DNA of 64,000 bases from Yoonia sp. (GTDB lineage: Bacteria > Pseudomonadota > Alphaproteobacteria > Rhodobacterales > Rhodobacteraceae): contig NZ_JAFMHJ010000001.1 in assembly GCF_017854565.1 (NCBI RefSeq), positions 124,001 through 188,000 on the forward strand. The letters are read 5' to 3'. The notes beneath the pieces were generated by a model. That model searched no databases and was not told the origin of the DNA. It saw only the letters and a list, made by a program, of their open reading frames with translations. Of this stretch, positions 27,333 through 35,757 are shown piece by piece (positions within the stretch are counted from its first letter, which is position 1; each line of letters begins with the position of its first letter). The position numbers and the translations under genes are program-made.

Positions 27333-27695
27333 ATGGTTGTGGACGAATTGGACGCACTGCAAGGCAAATTTGCGGGCTGTGAGACGCTTGCATTTGCTGA
27401 CCTTTCCACACAGATGATTCTGGTGACCAGTACGGACACAAGCTATCGGCGCGAAACGCTGGACATTTTGTGCGCAGAAGCCGCGCTTGCGCTGGGAACC
27501 GCCGAGCGGCCGCAACTGGGCGTGAGCGAAAGCAATACCGCGTTTGTCGCCACCAAAAACCAGCTTCGGATTTTTCTGCGCGCCATTGAAGAACCGACGG
27601 ATGTGTTGTGCTGTGTCTGCAAACCTGACGTTGACGTGGCAGCATTTCTGTCCGACGCCCGCCCGTGCCTTGAGAAGATCAGCAATGGCGCATGA
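27333..27695 (+). CDS. Roadblock/LC7-like small protein
   Basis: A 120-residue protein without signal or membrane segments. The pattern of strands and helices (FAGCETLAFADLST, then VTSTDTSY, a long helix, RIFLRAIEEPTDVLCCVC and a final helix FLSDARPCLEKI) resembles the Roadblock/LC7 fold. Bacterial members such as MglB act as GTPase-activating or dimerisation partners of small GTPases. Its place after three GTPase genes fits that role. The assignment rests on the pattern, not on a diagnostic motif. Confidence 0.55.
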   Translation: MVVDELDALQGKFAGCETLAFADLSTQMILVTSTDTSYRRETLDILCAEAALALGTAERPQLGVSESNTAFVATKNQLRIFLRAIEEPTDVLCCVCKPDVDVAAFLSDARPCLEKISNGA

Positions 27696-27734
27696 TATGA
27701 CGAAGATCGCCCCCATGATTTCAGGAATCCGTTC

Positions 27735-28517
27735 GTGAGCAACACTTCAGCCATTGCCAGCAAGCTTGCCGGGCTTAGCGCCGAGGGTGGTGTTTTCACC
27801 GATGGCCAGCGGGTCATCAGCCAAGCTGGTGCGCCGCCTGCATTGGTCGCCATTTTGCGCGAAATTGACGACACCGTTCTGGAACGGACGCTGGTGTTCA
27901 ACATAGGCAAGACCGCGCTTAGTCTGGTTGTCGCCGGGCGGCGCCTGCGCGGTCTGGCCGCGATGACGGGCGACATACCCGGCATGGACGATGTCGTCGG
28001 TCAGGGCCTCTCGCATGAAGACCCCGAGATATTGCGCGCCGCAGGTGCGATCATGACGCAAATCTGCAAAGGCGATCAGACGCTGACCGTGCGCAGCACC
28101 CCGGTTCGCCCCATTGGAACCAGTTCCGAGGTGGGCGTTTCCGTATCGGTGCTGGCGACGCATTGGCAGGTTGATCTTGATGCAAAGCCGCCGTCGCCGA
28201 TGAGCCGTTTTCTGGCCGCCAACGCCGCCGCGATTGCCGCCAGCACCTGTGCCGTCGATGGTAATCCGCCCGAAACCCGTGGCGACACCACCACGCTCGA
28301 GGCGATTTGGGATGCGCAGCTAGCCGCGTTTCGCAGGCGCCACAAGGCGATATTGGGGCGGCAGGAAGGTCCGACGCTGGTTTGTCTCGATGCCGCACTG
28401 GATGGGCGTCCGCTTGCCCTTGCTGTGGTCGGCCCCGAAGTCTGCCTGTTTTCATATACCCGCGCCATGCTGTTGCCGCTGCTTGCCTCGTGGTTCGCAA
28501 TCAATGGCCAGCCGTAA
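27735..28517 (+). CDS. Uncharacterised protein at end of GTPase cluster
   Basis: A 260-residue protein that I do not recognise. It starts with GTG, with AGGA 8 nt upstream. The N-terminal half (about 1-150) mixes strands and helices, including LVFNIGKTALSLVVAGRRL. The C-terminal third has LVCLDAALDGRPLALAVVGPEVCLFSY, reminiscent of Roadblock-like strands, and ends in a hydrophobic helix. No catalytic motif, signal peptide or clear transmembrane segment was seen. It is 39 bp from the Roadblock-like gene on the same strand and is probably the last gene of the cluster. Confidence 0.6.
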   Translation: MSNTSAIASKLAGLSAEGGVFTDGQRVISQAGAPPALVAILREIDDTVLERTLVFNIGKTALSLVVAGRRLRGLAAMTGDIPGMDDVVGQGLSHEDPEILRAAGAIMTQICKGDQTLTVRSTPVRPIGTSSEVGVSVSVLATHWQVDLDAKPPSPMSRFLAANAAAIAASTCAVDGNPPETRGDTTTLEAIWDAQLAAFRRRHKAILGRQEGPTLVCLDAALDGRPLALAVVGPEVCLFSYTRAMLLPLLASWFAINGQP

Positions 28518-28565
28518 GGCGGCAACGATTGTCGTCGCGCCGACCGTTTTAACAAGGTGATCCCA

Positions 28566-29483
28566 TTGCATCCCACAGCCGCCGCCGCACCTGTCGCGCC
28601 CGCATTCTTTGACGGGTTCGAAGAGCGGTATGTGGACACGCCGGACGGCCCCGTTTTCTGCCGCGTCGGCGGCACGGGTGCCCCGCTGCTGTTGTTGCAT
28701 GGGTATCCGCAGACCTCGGCGATGTGGCACGCGGTTGCGGCTGATCTGGCGCGGGATCATCAGGTGATCTGCCCCGATTTACGGGGATATGGCAGGTCGC
28801 TGAAACCCGCGACGGATGCCAGCCACGCGCCCTACTCCAAACGTGCGATGGCCGGTGACATGATCGCGGTAATGGATGCGCTGGGGCACGACCGGTTTTT
28901 GATCGGGTCGCACGACCGGGGATCGCGCGTTGCGCATCGGCTGGCGGCAGACCACCCCGCCCGCGTCCGCGCGCTTGCCACGTTGGACATCGCACCCACC
29001 CGCGAAATGTATCGCGATGCCGACAGCGGCTTTGCCCACACCTACTGGCATTGGTACTGGCTGACGTTGCCGCATCCATTTCCCGAAACGCTGATTGGTG
29101 CCGACCCCGCCTATTTCTGGCTTTTCAAATGCGGGGCAGGCAAGGCAGGGTTAACGCCGTTTGTGCAGCAGGCGCTGGACGAATACCTGACCTGCTTTGC
29201 CGATGCGGGCGCAATCCATGGCGCCTGCGAAGATTACCGGGCCGCCGCAGCCATCGACATCGCCCATGATGATGCCGACCCCAGCAAACTGCAGATGCCG
29301 CTTTTGGCGCTATGGGGCAAGGATGGTGCGATTGAACGGCATTTCGACTGTTTGGCACTGTGGCGTGAACGGGCCGCCGATGTGCGTGGCTGGGCCGTGC
29401 CCGGCGGGCATTACCTCGCCGAAGAATGCCCCGATACTGTCATTGCGGCATGGCGCGATTTCTTTGGGCAGATCGCGCGATAG
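28566..29483 (+). CDS. Haloacetate (fluoroacetate) dehalogenase-like hydrolase
   Basis: A 305-residue alpha/beta hydrolase. Counted from the TTG start at 28566, the residues match fluoroacetate dehalogenase: nucleophile Asp117 with Arg118 and Arg121 (SHDRGSRV), Asp141 (LDIAPT), His162-Trp163 (YWHWYW), Tyr224 (CEDYR) and His282 (GGHYLAEE). Their spacing equals that of the known enzyme with offsets of 2 to 7. It would hydrolyse short haloacids to hydroxy acids. The TTG has AAGGTGA 5 nt upstream; a GTG at 28557 lies within that site. It follows the GTPase cluster by 48 bp, so read-through is possible, but its role looks unrelated. Confidence 0.8.
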   Translation: MHPTAAAAPVAPAFFDGFEERYVDTPDGPVFCRVGGTGAPLLLLHGYPQTSAMWHAVAADLARDHQVICPDLRGYGRSLKPATDASHAPYSKRAMAGDMIAVMDALGHDRFLIGSHDRGSRVAHRLAADHPARVRALATLDIAPTREMYRDADSGFAHTYWHWYWLTLPHPFPETLIGADPAYFWLFKCGAGKAGLTPFVQQALDEYLTCFADAGAIHGACEDYRAAAAIDIAHDDADPSKLQMPLLALWGKDGAIERHFDCLALWRERAADVRGWAVPGGHYLAEECPDTVIAAWRDFFGQIAR

Positions 29484-29590
29484 CGATAAAACAACGCCCG
29501 TTTTGCAGGCAAACGCCCCTTTGACTGGCGTACAAAGCCGCAAAGCACCCTAAACGCGACAATTTTTCGCATGGTTTCTGAGACTCGCTG

Positions 29591-29676
29591 CGCTGCAGCG
29601 AATACCAAATGGACGTCCATCCTTGGACATCATTTGCCGCGCAGCGGGCTTTCCTGGCAGAAACCTCCCGCTGCGC
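29591..29676. promoter_or_regulatory. Palindrome-rich region upstream of urtA
   Basis: The 283-bp gap between the dehalogenase-like gene and urtA (29484-29766) has no gene but is rich in symmetry. CGCTGCAGCG (29591-29600) is a perfect 10-bp palindrome. ATGGACGTCCAT (29609-29620) is a perfect 12-bp palindrome. GTCCA/TGGAC pair at 29615-29628. GCGCAGCGGG (29639-29648) is the exact inverse of 29667-29676. The last structure may terminate the upstream transcript; the 12-mer could be an operator for the urea operon. No NtrC site or sigma-54 promoter was convincing. Confidence 0.5.
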
Positions 29677-29766
29677 GACGACAACATCACTGTTGCGGTT
29701 CCCCGTTAACACCCACGTTGGGTCGAAGATAGGGCACCGCAGCGCCGAAACAGGGACATTTTTCCG

Positions 29767-31056
29767 ATGACCACTAAAAAATCACTGAGTGCGTCCATCA
29801 TTGCCGGCCTGCTGGCCAGCACTGGCATGGCCACCGCCCAAGACTGCGCCGCGCCGATCAAGGTTGGCGTATTGCATTCGCTGTCCGGTTCCATGGCGAT
29901 TTCCGAGACGACGTTGAAAGACGTCATGCTGATGCTGATCGAAAAGCAAAACGAAGCGGGCGGCCTGCTGGGCTGTCAGATCGAGGCAGTCGTGGTTGAC
30001 CCCGCGTCGGACTGGCCTTTGTTTGCGGAAAAGGCCCGCGAACTGCTGACTGTGTCCGATGTTGACGTTATCTTTGGCAACTGGACGTCAGTATCGCGCA
30101 AATCCGTGCTGCCTGTGATCGAAGAGCTGAACGGCCTGCTGTTCTATCCGGTGCAATACGAGGGCGAGGAAAGTTCGCGGAATGTGTTCTACACCGGGGC
30201 TGCCCCGAACCAACAGGCGATCCCTGCCGTCAATTATTTCCTGGAGGAACTGGGCGTTGAAAAGTTCGCGCTGCTGGGCACCGACTATGTCTATCCACGC
30301 ACCACGAACAATATCCTCGAAGCTTATCTGATGGACCATGGCATTGCCGCCGAAGATATTTTCGTCAACTACACGCCGTTCGGTCAGTCGGACTGGGCCA
30401 CGATTGTGGCTGACGTTGTCGCACTGGGCGAAGATGGCAAACAGGTTGGGGTGATTTCAACAATCAACGGCGACGCCAACATTGGCTTTTACAAAGAGCT
30501 GGCCGCAGCGGGCGTATCTGCCGACGACATCCCCGTCGTGGCGTTTTCCGTCGGCGAGGAAGAGCTTTCGGGTCTGGACACCTCGAACCTTGCCGGACAC
30601 CTGGCTGCGTGGAATTATTTCCAGTCGGCCGACACCCCTGCGAACGCCGAATTCATTGCTGCGTGGAAAGAATTCGCCGGCCCGGACCGTGTGACAAATG
30701 ACCCAATGGAGGCTCATTACATTGGCTTCAACATGTGGGTGAACGCAGTCAAGGCGGCAGGCACAACCGATGTGGATGCGGTGCGTGCCGCGATGTACGG
30801 GCAGGAATTCCCGAACCTGACCGGGGGCACAGCCGTTATGTTGCCAAACCACCATCTGGCCAAGCCCGTGCTGATTGGTGAAATTCAGGCCGATGGCCAG
30901 TTCGACATCATCAGCCAAACCACCGAAGTCGCGGGCGACGCTTGGACCGATTTCCTGCCTGAATCAGCGGTGCTCAAATCCGATTGGCAGACGCTGGGTT
31001 GCGGCATGTATAATGTCGAAACCGAGACCTGCGTGCAGCTGACGTCAAACTACTGA
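29767..31056 (+). CDS. urtA: Urea ABC transporter, substrate-binding protein
   Basis: A 429-residue periplasmic binding protein of the high-affinity urea uptake system. It starts with a signal peptide (MTTKKSLSASIIAGLLAS, cleavage near ATAQD). IKVGVLHSLSGSMAISE, FGNWTSVSRKSVLPVIEE, LFYPVQYEGEESS and NYTPFGQSDW are strongly conserved in UrtA. It heads urtABCDE, all on the same strand. Urea ABC systems are usually nitrogen-regulated, but no clear NtrC site was seen upstream. Confidence 0.95.
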   Translation: MTTKKSLSASIIAGLLASTGMATAQDCAAPIKVGVLHSLSGSMAISETTLKDVMLMLIEKQNEAGGLLGCQIEAVVVDPASDWPLFAEKARELLTVSDVDVIFGNWTSVSRKSVLPVIEELNGLLFYPVQYEGEESSRNVFYTGAAPNQQAIPAVNYFLEELGVEKFALLGTDYVYPRTTNNILEAYLMDHGIAAEDIFVNYTPFGQSDWATIVADVVALGEDGKQVGVISTINGDANIGFYKELAAAGVSADDIPVVAFSVGEEELSGLDTSNLAGHLAAWNYFQSADTPANAEFIAAWKEFAGPDRVTNDPMEAHYIGFNMWVNAVKAAGTTDVDAVRAAMYGQEFPNLTGGTAVMLPNHHLAKPVLIGEIQADGQFDIISQTTEVAGDAWTDFLPESAVLKSDWQTLGCGMYNVETETCVQLTSNY

Positions 31057-31116
31057 ATGTTCGGCGGGCGCGGGATACCCCCGCGCCCATCCCTTCCCGC
31101 ATATTGAAAGACCGCC

Positions 31117-33051
31117 ATGCGCCGCGTGTTTCTTTTTCTTGCCCTGTGGCTGGGTTTCGCACCCGCGCTACAGGCCCAGGACCTGCAATCCATTCTTCAA
31201 ATCCATGCAACCGAGGTCGCCGATCCCGGCCGCCGCACGGTGAACGCCGTGCTGGATGATCTGGCCGTGTCGGGTCTGTCGGGGGTCGCTGACTTTCTGG
31301 AAAGCTGGCAAGATAAAGCCGTTTGGCAACGCGCCGATGGGCAATTCTTTGTCGCCGCCGAGGCCGGCAATGATTTGCACCTCACCGACATAGTCAGCGG
31401 CGCCCAAAGCACCGCATCAAAGGCCAATTTCACCCAGATCAAGCCCAACGGCGGTGTGCGACGGGTGATTGGCACGGCTCTTGTGCAGTTTCAACTGACG
31501 GACCCCGATCTGGCACGCCGTACGACCGCCGTTGCATCCATCGCACGCAGCCCCAATGCCGACCAACTGGCCCCTTTGCTTGCCTCGATCGCGCCAGAGC
31601 CGGACGCAGACCTGCGCGCCCGAAAGGTGCAACTGGCCAATTTCCTGTCCGCCAGCTTTGCCGCCACCCCAAATGACCGGATTGCCGCGATTGACAATAT
31701 GGCACAAGACACAAGCGTCGAGGCGCGCGCGGTTCTGAACCAAATTCTTACCGTGCGGCCCGGGGTGGCTGCAATGCTGCCCGACAATGAAAACGTGGCC
31801 GGTGTCTTGACGCCGGGTCAAGACATGACGCCGGACGCCGCATATTCCCTGCTGGTCGCAGCCGGTCTTGCGCCCCCACGTACCCCGCCGGGCGTGATCC
31901 GCGCCGCACTCGAGGCGCATATCGACGGTGGGCGCGTGGCCGATGTGCCCGTGGCGCAGTTGAACACCAACGCCATGCGCGAACGCGCCTATGCCGGGCT
32001 GGCCGCAGCAGGCCGCGTGCCACCACTGGTCACACCATCTGACCGTGACGCCGCAATGGCCGCCTTTGCCTTTTTTGAGATCTACGCCGAAGCAGACCCC
32101 GCAATCACAGATGCTGCAAAACGCGCCCTCGCCTCTGTTGAAACCCGCGTCGCCGCAGGCCAGACAGTGGATCTGGCACTGGATGCGCTATCGCTCGCGT
32201 CGATTTATTTTCTGGCCGCCATAGGTCTGGCGATCACATTCGGCGTGATGGGCGTGATCAACATGGCGCATGGCGAATTCATCATGATGGGCGCCTATAC
32301 AGGCTATGTCGTCCAACTGTTCATCCCCGATTACACCCTGTCAATCATCGTAGCCCTGCCCCTGGCCTTTGCCGTGACATTCGGTGCAGGCGTCACGATG
32401 GAACGGCTGGTCATTCGCCATCTTTACCATCGGCCCCTGGAAACCCTGCTGGCCACTTTCGGCATTTCGATTGCTTTGCAGCAACTGGCGAAGAACATCT
32501 TTGGCACGCAAGCCCGCCCGCTGACGTCGCCTGCATGGCTTGATGGCGCATGGGTGTTCAGCGACGTGATCCAGATCAGCTACATCCGCATCGCGATTTT
32601 CGTATTGGCGCTGATATTTCTGGCACTCATCTTGTTCGTCCTCAAACGCACCCGTCTCGGGCTCGAAGTCCGCGCCGTCACGCAAAACCCCGGCATGGCC
32701 GCATCCATGGGGATCAATCCAGAGCGGATCAATATGCTGACGTTCGGCCTCGGCTCCGGCATTGCGGGCATCGCCGGTGTGGCGATCGGCCTATACGCTA
32801 AAGTCACGTCCGAGATGGGCGCAGATTACATCGTGCAATCCTTCATGACGGTGGTTGTCGGCGGTGTCGGCAATGTCTGGGGTACACTCGCCGGCGCCTC
32901 GCTGATCGGCTTTCTGCAAAAGGGGATCGAATGGCTGAACCCCTCCAACACGCTGGCCGCCCAGACCTATATGATCTTGTTCATCATCCTTTTCATCCAA
33001 TTCCGGCCCAAGGGTATCGTCGCCCTCAAAGGTCGGGCAGCAGCGGATTAA
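31117..33051 (+). CDS. urtB: Urea ABC transporter, permease UrtB
   Basis: A 644-residue permease of the branched-chain amino acid type. After a signal peptide (MRRVFLFLALWLGFAPALQA) comes a periplasmic region of about 340 residues, typical of UrtB. A LivH-like membrane domain follows from about residue 355 (IYFLAAIGLAITFGVMGVIN, MAHGEFIMMGAY) to the end (FRPKGIVALKGR). EVRAVTQNPGMAASMGI is the cytoplasmic ATPase-coupling loop. It is 60 bp from urtA. A 114-bp gap with a hairpin separates it from urtC. Confidence 0.94.
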   Translation: MRRVFLFLALWLGFAPALQAQDLQSILQIHATEVADPGRRTVNAVLDDLAVSGLSGVADFLESWQDKAVWQRADGQFFVAAEAGNDLHLTDIVSGAQSTASKANFTQIKPNGGVRRVIGTALVQFQLTDPDLARRTTAVASIARSPNADQLAPLLASIAPEPDADLRARKVQLANFLSASFAATPNDRIAAIDNMAQDTSVEARAVLNQILTVRPGVAAMLPDNENVAGVLTPGQDMTPDAAYSLLVAAGLAPPRTPPGVIRAALEAHIDGGRVADVPVAQLNTNAMRERAYAGLAAAGRVPPLVTPSDRDAAMAAFAFFEIYAEADPAITDAAKRALASVETRVAAGQTVDLALDALSLASIYFLAAIGLAITFGVMGVINMAHGEFIMMGAYTGYVVQLFIPDYTLSIIVALPLAFAVTFGAGVTMERLVIRHLYHRPLETLLATFGISIALQQLAKNIFGTQARPLTSPAWLDGAWVFSDVIQISYIRIAIFVLALIFLALILFVLKRTRLGLEVRAVTQNPGMAASMGINPERINMLTFGLGSGIAGIAGVAIGLYAKVTSEMGADYIVQSFMTVVVGGVGNVWGTLAGASLIGFLQKGIEWLNPSNTLAAQTYMILFIILFIQFRPKGIVALKGRAAAD

Positions 33052-33060
33052 CGCCATGCC

Positions 33061-33112
33061 TCTTCCGAGTGTAAATATCCTGGGGAGGTCTGGAGGGGTG
33101 AAACCCCTCCAG
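33061..33112. repeat. Intergenic element, copy B, with 10-bp hairpin
   Basis: Bases 33061-33080 match the element at 10471-10490 at 17 of 20 positions. Here it is followed by GGGGAGG and a perfect 10-bp stem (33090-33099 with 33103-33112, 3-nt GAA loop) made of CTGGAGGGGT and its complement. It sits between urtB and urtC, so it is transcribed inside the operon. It may attenuate or stabilise the 3' part of the message. No T tract follows. Confidence 0.6.
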
Positions 33113-33165
33113 CGTGGCGACGCGCAACGCGCGGCGCAAGACCTGCCCGGCAAAGGGCACCCCAC

Positions 33166-34323
33166 ATGAACAGCTTTTTCCTGCGCAACCCCTCCACACT
33201 GTGGTTCCTCATGGGGCTTGGCCTTTTCACCATCGGCGTCACGATACTGTCGGAAGCCGGGATCGGGTTCTTGTCCACGTCCTTCATCAAGATCCTGGGC
33301 AAGACCCTGTGCCTGTGCCTGATCGCCGTCGCGATGGACGTGGTCTGGGGATATTGCGGCATCCTCAGCCTTGGCCATTTCGCATTCTTCGGGATTGGCG
33401 GCTATGCCGTCGGCATGTGGCTGATGTACGCCCGCACCGAAGGGATCGTGCTTGACAGTTTGGCCGCGCAGACCATTCCACCAACCCCGCAAGAAATTTC
33501 CGACGCCATCGGCAACCAGATTTTCGGGGTTGTCGGCAGTTCGGAATTTCCGCTGGTCTGGGCCTTCGCCGACAGCCTGTTTCTGCAATTGCTTATGGTG
33601 GTGCTGGTGCCGGGGCTGCTGGCGCTGGTCTTTGGCTGGCTGGCATTTCGCAGCCGTGTCACGGGCGTGTATCTGTCGATCCTGACGCAGGCGATGACCC
33701 TGGCGCTGTCGCTTTATCTGTTCCAGAACGACAGCGGCCTGCGTGGCAACAACGGCCTGTCCGGCCTGCAGAATATTCCAGGGTTCGAAACCACGCCGCA
33801 GGCGACAATTTCGCTGGCGTTCTTTTACGCCTCCGCCCTCGCCTTGGCGTTGGGGTATGTCCTGTTCGCCTGGGTGGTGTCGGGCAAGATGGGCAGCGTG
33901 ATCAAAGCGATCCGCGACAACGAATCCCGTGTGCGGTTCCTTGGCTATCATGTCGAAAGCTACAAGCTGCTTGTCTTCACCCTGACGGCCATCATCGCCG
34001 GGATCGCCGGGGCGCTTTATTACCCGCAAGCAGGCATCATCAACCCTGCCGAAATTGCGCCCATTGCGTCGATTTATCTGGCTGTTTGGGTCGCCATCGG
34101 CGGGCGCGGGCGGCTTTACGGGGCGGTGATCGGCGCAGCGTTCGTATCGCTATTGTCCAGTTGGTTCACCGGCGGTGGCGCGCCCGCGATCAATCTGGGC
34201 TTCTATACGGTGAATTGGACCGACTGGTGGCTGGTGCTGCTGGGCCTTTCGTTTGTCGCCGTCACCCTTTTCTTTCCCAAGGGCATCGGCGGGTTGTTCG
34301 ACTATCTGGTGCGCAAGCCATGA
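33166..34323 (+). CDS. urtC: Urea ABC transporter, permease UrtC
   Basis: A 385-residue LivM-type membrane permease with about nine hydrophobic helices. VAMDVVWGYCGILSLGHFAFFG, MWLMYARTEG, QAMTLALSLYLFQNDSG and the coupling loop VIKAIRDNESRVRFLGY are UrtC-typical. It pairs with UrtB in the inner membrane. Its stop overlaps the urtD start by 4 bp (ATGA). Confidence 0.94.
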   Translation: MNSFFLRNPSTLWFLMGLGLFTIGVTILSEAGIGFLSTSFIKILGKTLCLCLIAVAMDVVWGYCGILSLGHFAFFGIGGYAVGMWLMYARTEGIVLDSLAAQTIPPTPQEISDAIGNQIFGVVGSSEFPLVWAFADSLFLQLLMVVLVPGLLALVFGWLAFRSRVTGVYLSILTQAMTLALSLYLFQNDSGLRGNNGLSGLQNIPGFETTPQATISLAFFYASALALALGYVLFAWVVSGKMGSVIKAIRDNESRVRFLGYHVESYKLLVFTLTAIIAGIAGALYYPQAGIINPAEIAPIASIYLAVWVAIGGRGRLYGAVIGAAFVSLLSSWFTGGGAPAINLGFYTVNWTDWWLVLLGLSFVAVTLFFPKGIGGLFDYLVRKP

Positions 34324-35060
34324 GCACACTTCTGGAAGTCTCCGGTGTATCGGTCAGCTTTGACGGGTTTCGCGCCATCAATAATCTGTCCATCCAGATA
34401 GGCGAGCCAGAGCTGCGCGCGATTATCGGACCCAATGGTGCGGGCAAGACGACATTCATGGACATCATCACCGGCAAGACCAGACCCGATACGGGCCGGA
34501 TAATCTGGGGCGATCAGAATATTTCGTTGCTCGGAATGTCCGAAAGTCAGATCGCGATGGCCGGGATCGGGCGGAAATTCCAAAAACCGACCGTGTTCGA
34601 GGATCAGACAGTGCGCGCCAACCTCGCCATGGCGCTGCGCAATCCACGCGGGCCATTTTCGGTGCTATTCGATCAACAAACGCGCGCCGGGGCTGATCGG
34701 ATCGCAGAAATCGCCGCTGAAATCGGCCTGACCGACAGTCTGGCCCGCACGTCCGGCGCGCTCAGCCATGGTCAAAAGCAATGGCTGGAAATCGGGATGC
34801 TTCTGGCACAAGATCCGCGCCTGTTGCTGGTCGATGAACCCGCTGCGGGTATGACCAGCCAAGAACGCGCGCACACCACGGACCTGCTGAAACGTGCCGC
34901 CAAAACGCGGGCCGTCGTGGTGGTGGAACATGATATGGAGTTCGTCCGCCGTCTCGATTGCAAGGTCACCGTCCTGCACGAAGGGTCCGTCCTTGCCGAA
35001 GGCAGCTTGGATCATGTGACCGCGAACCAGACCGTGATTGATGTGTATTTGGGGCGCTAG
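34320..35060 (+). CDS. urtD: Urea ABC transporter, ATP-binding protein UrtD
   Basis: A 246-residue ATPase of LivG type. Walker A is GPNGAGKTT, the signature region is LSHGQKQWLEIGM and Walker B is LLLVDEPAAGMT. The histidine switch is in VVVVEHDMEFV. The LSHGQ signature replaces LSGGQ, as is normal for UrtD. It overlaps urtC by 4 bp and abuts urtE (TAG ATG). Confidence 0.94.
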   Translation: MSTLLEVSGVSVSFDGFRAINNLSIQIGEPELRAIIGPNGAGKTTFMDIITGKTRPDTGRIIWGDQNISLLGMSESQIAMAGIGRKFQKPTVFEDQTVRANLAMALRNPRGPFSVLFDQQTRAGADRIAEIAAEIGLTDSLARTSGALSHGQKQWLEIGMLLAQDPRLLLVDEPAAGMTSQERAHTTDLLKRAAKTRAVVVVEHDMEFVRRLDCKVTVLHEGSVLAEGSLDHVTANQTVIDVYLGR

Positions 35061-35756
35061 ATGCTAAAAGTTGAAAACCTGACCCTGCACTATGGGCAAA
35101 GCCAGGTCTTGCACGGGATCGACCTGCAGGCGGCCGCAGGCGAAGTCACGGCGGTGATGGGCACCAATGGCGTGGGCAAGACCAGCCTGCTCAAGGCGAT
35201 ATCGGGGCGGCATCCGTATTCGGGCGGGCAATTGTCGGTGAACGGTGTCGCGCTGCAACATCCATCGGCGTTTCAGGCAGCCCGCGCGGGTATCGCCTAT
35301 GTGCCGCAGGGCCGCGAGATTTTCGCATTGATGTCGGTGATGGAAAATCTGGAAACGGCCTTTGCCTGCCTGCCCAAAGACCAGCACCGCATCCCGGACG
35401 ATATTTTCGACCTGTTTCCCGTGCTGCGGGACATGCGCAACAGACGCGGCGGCGATCTTTCGGGGGGGCAACAGCAGCAGTTGGCGATTGCGCGCGCGCT
35501 GATGACCCGGCCCAGGGTATTGCTGCTGGATGAACCCACCGAGGGGATTCAGCCCAACATCATCCAGCAAATTGGCCGCACGATCGGCCTGCTGCGCCGC
35601 CAAGGCAATATGGCGATTGTACTGGTCGAGCAGAATTTCGACTTTGCCTACGGGCTTGCCGATCGGTTCGTTGTGATGACCCGTGGCACGGTGAAACGCC
35701 GCGCCGACAAGGCCGCGGTGACGGCGGACCAATTGTTGGCGGATGTCGCGCTGTAA
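35061..35756 (+). CDS. urtE: Urea ABC transporter, ATP-binding protein UrtE
   Basis: A 231-residue ATPase of LivF type. Walker A is GTNGVGKTS, the signature is LSGGQQQQLAIARAL and Walker B is VLLLDEPTEGIQP. It directly follows urtD. The operon ends here; the next gene is convergent with only one base between the stops. Urease genes are not in the window. Confidence 0.94.
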   Translation: MLKVENLTLHYGQSQVLHGIDLQAAAGEVTAVMGTNGVGKTSLLKAISGRHPYSGGQLSVNGVALQHPSAFQAARAGIAYVPQGREIFALMSVMENLETAFACLPKDQHRIPDDIFDLFPVLRDMRNRRGGDLSGGQQQQLAIARALMTRPRVLLLDEPTEGIQPNIIQQIGRTIGLLRRQGNMAIVLVEQNFDFAYGLADRFVVMTRGTVKRRADKAAVTADQLLADVAL

Positions 35757-35757
35757 G

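Noticed and set aside
29639-29676. Sigma-54 promoter or NtrC site before urtA
   Set aside because: CTGGCAG was noticed, but the required GG-N10-GC spacing is not met and no NtrC-like palindrome was found.
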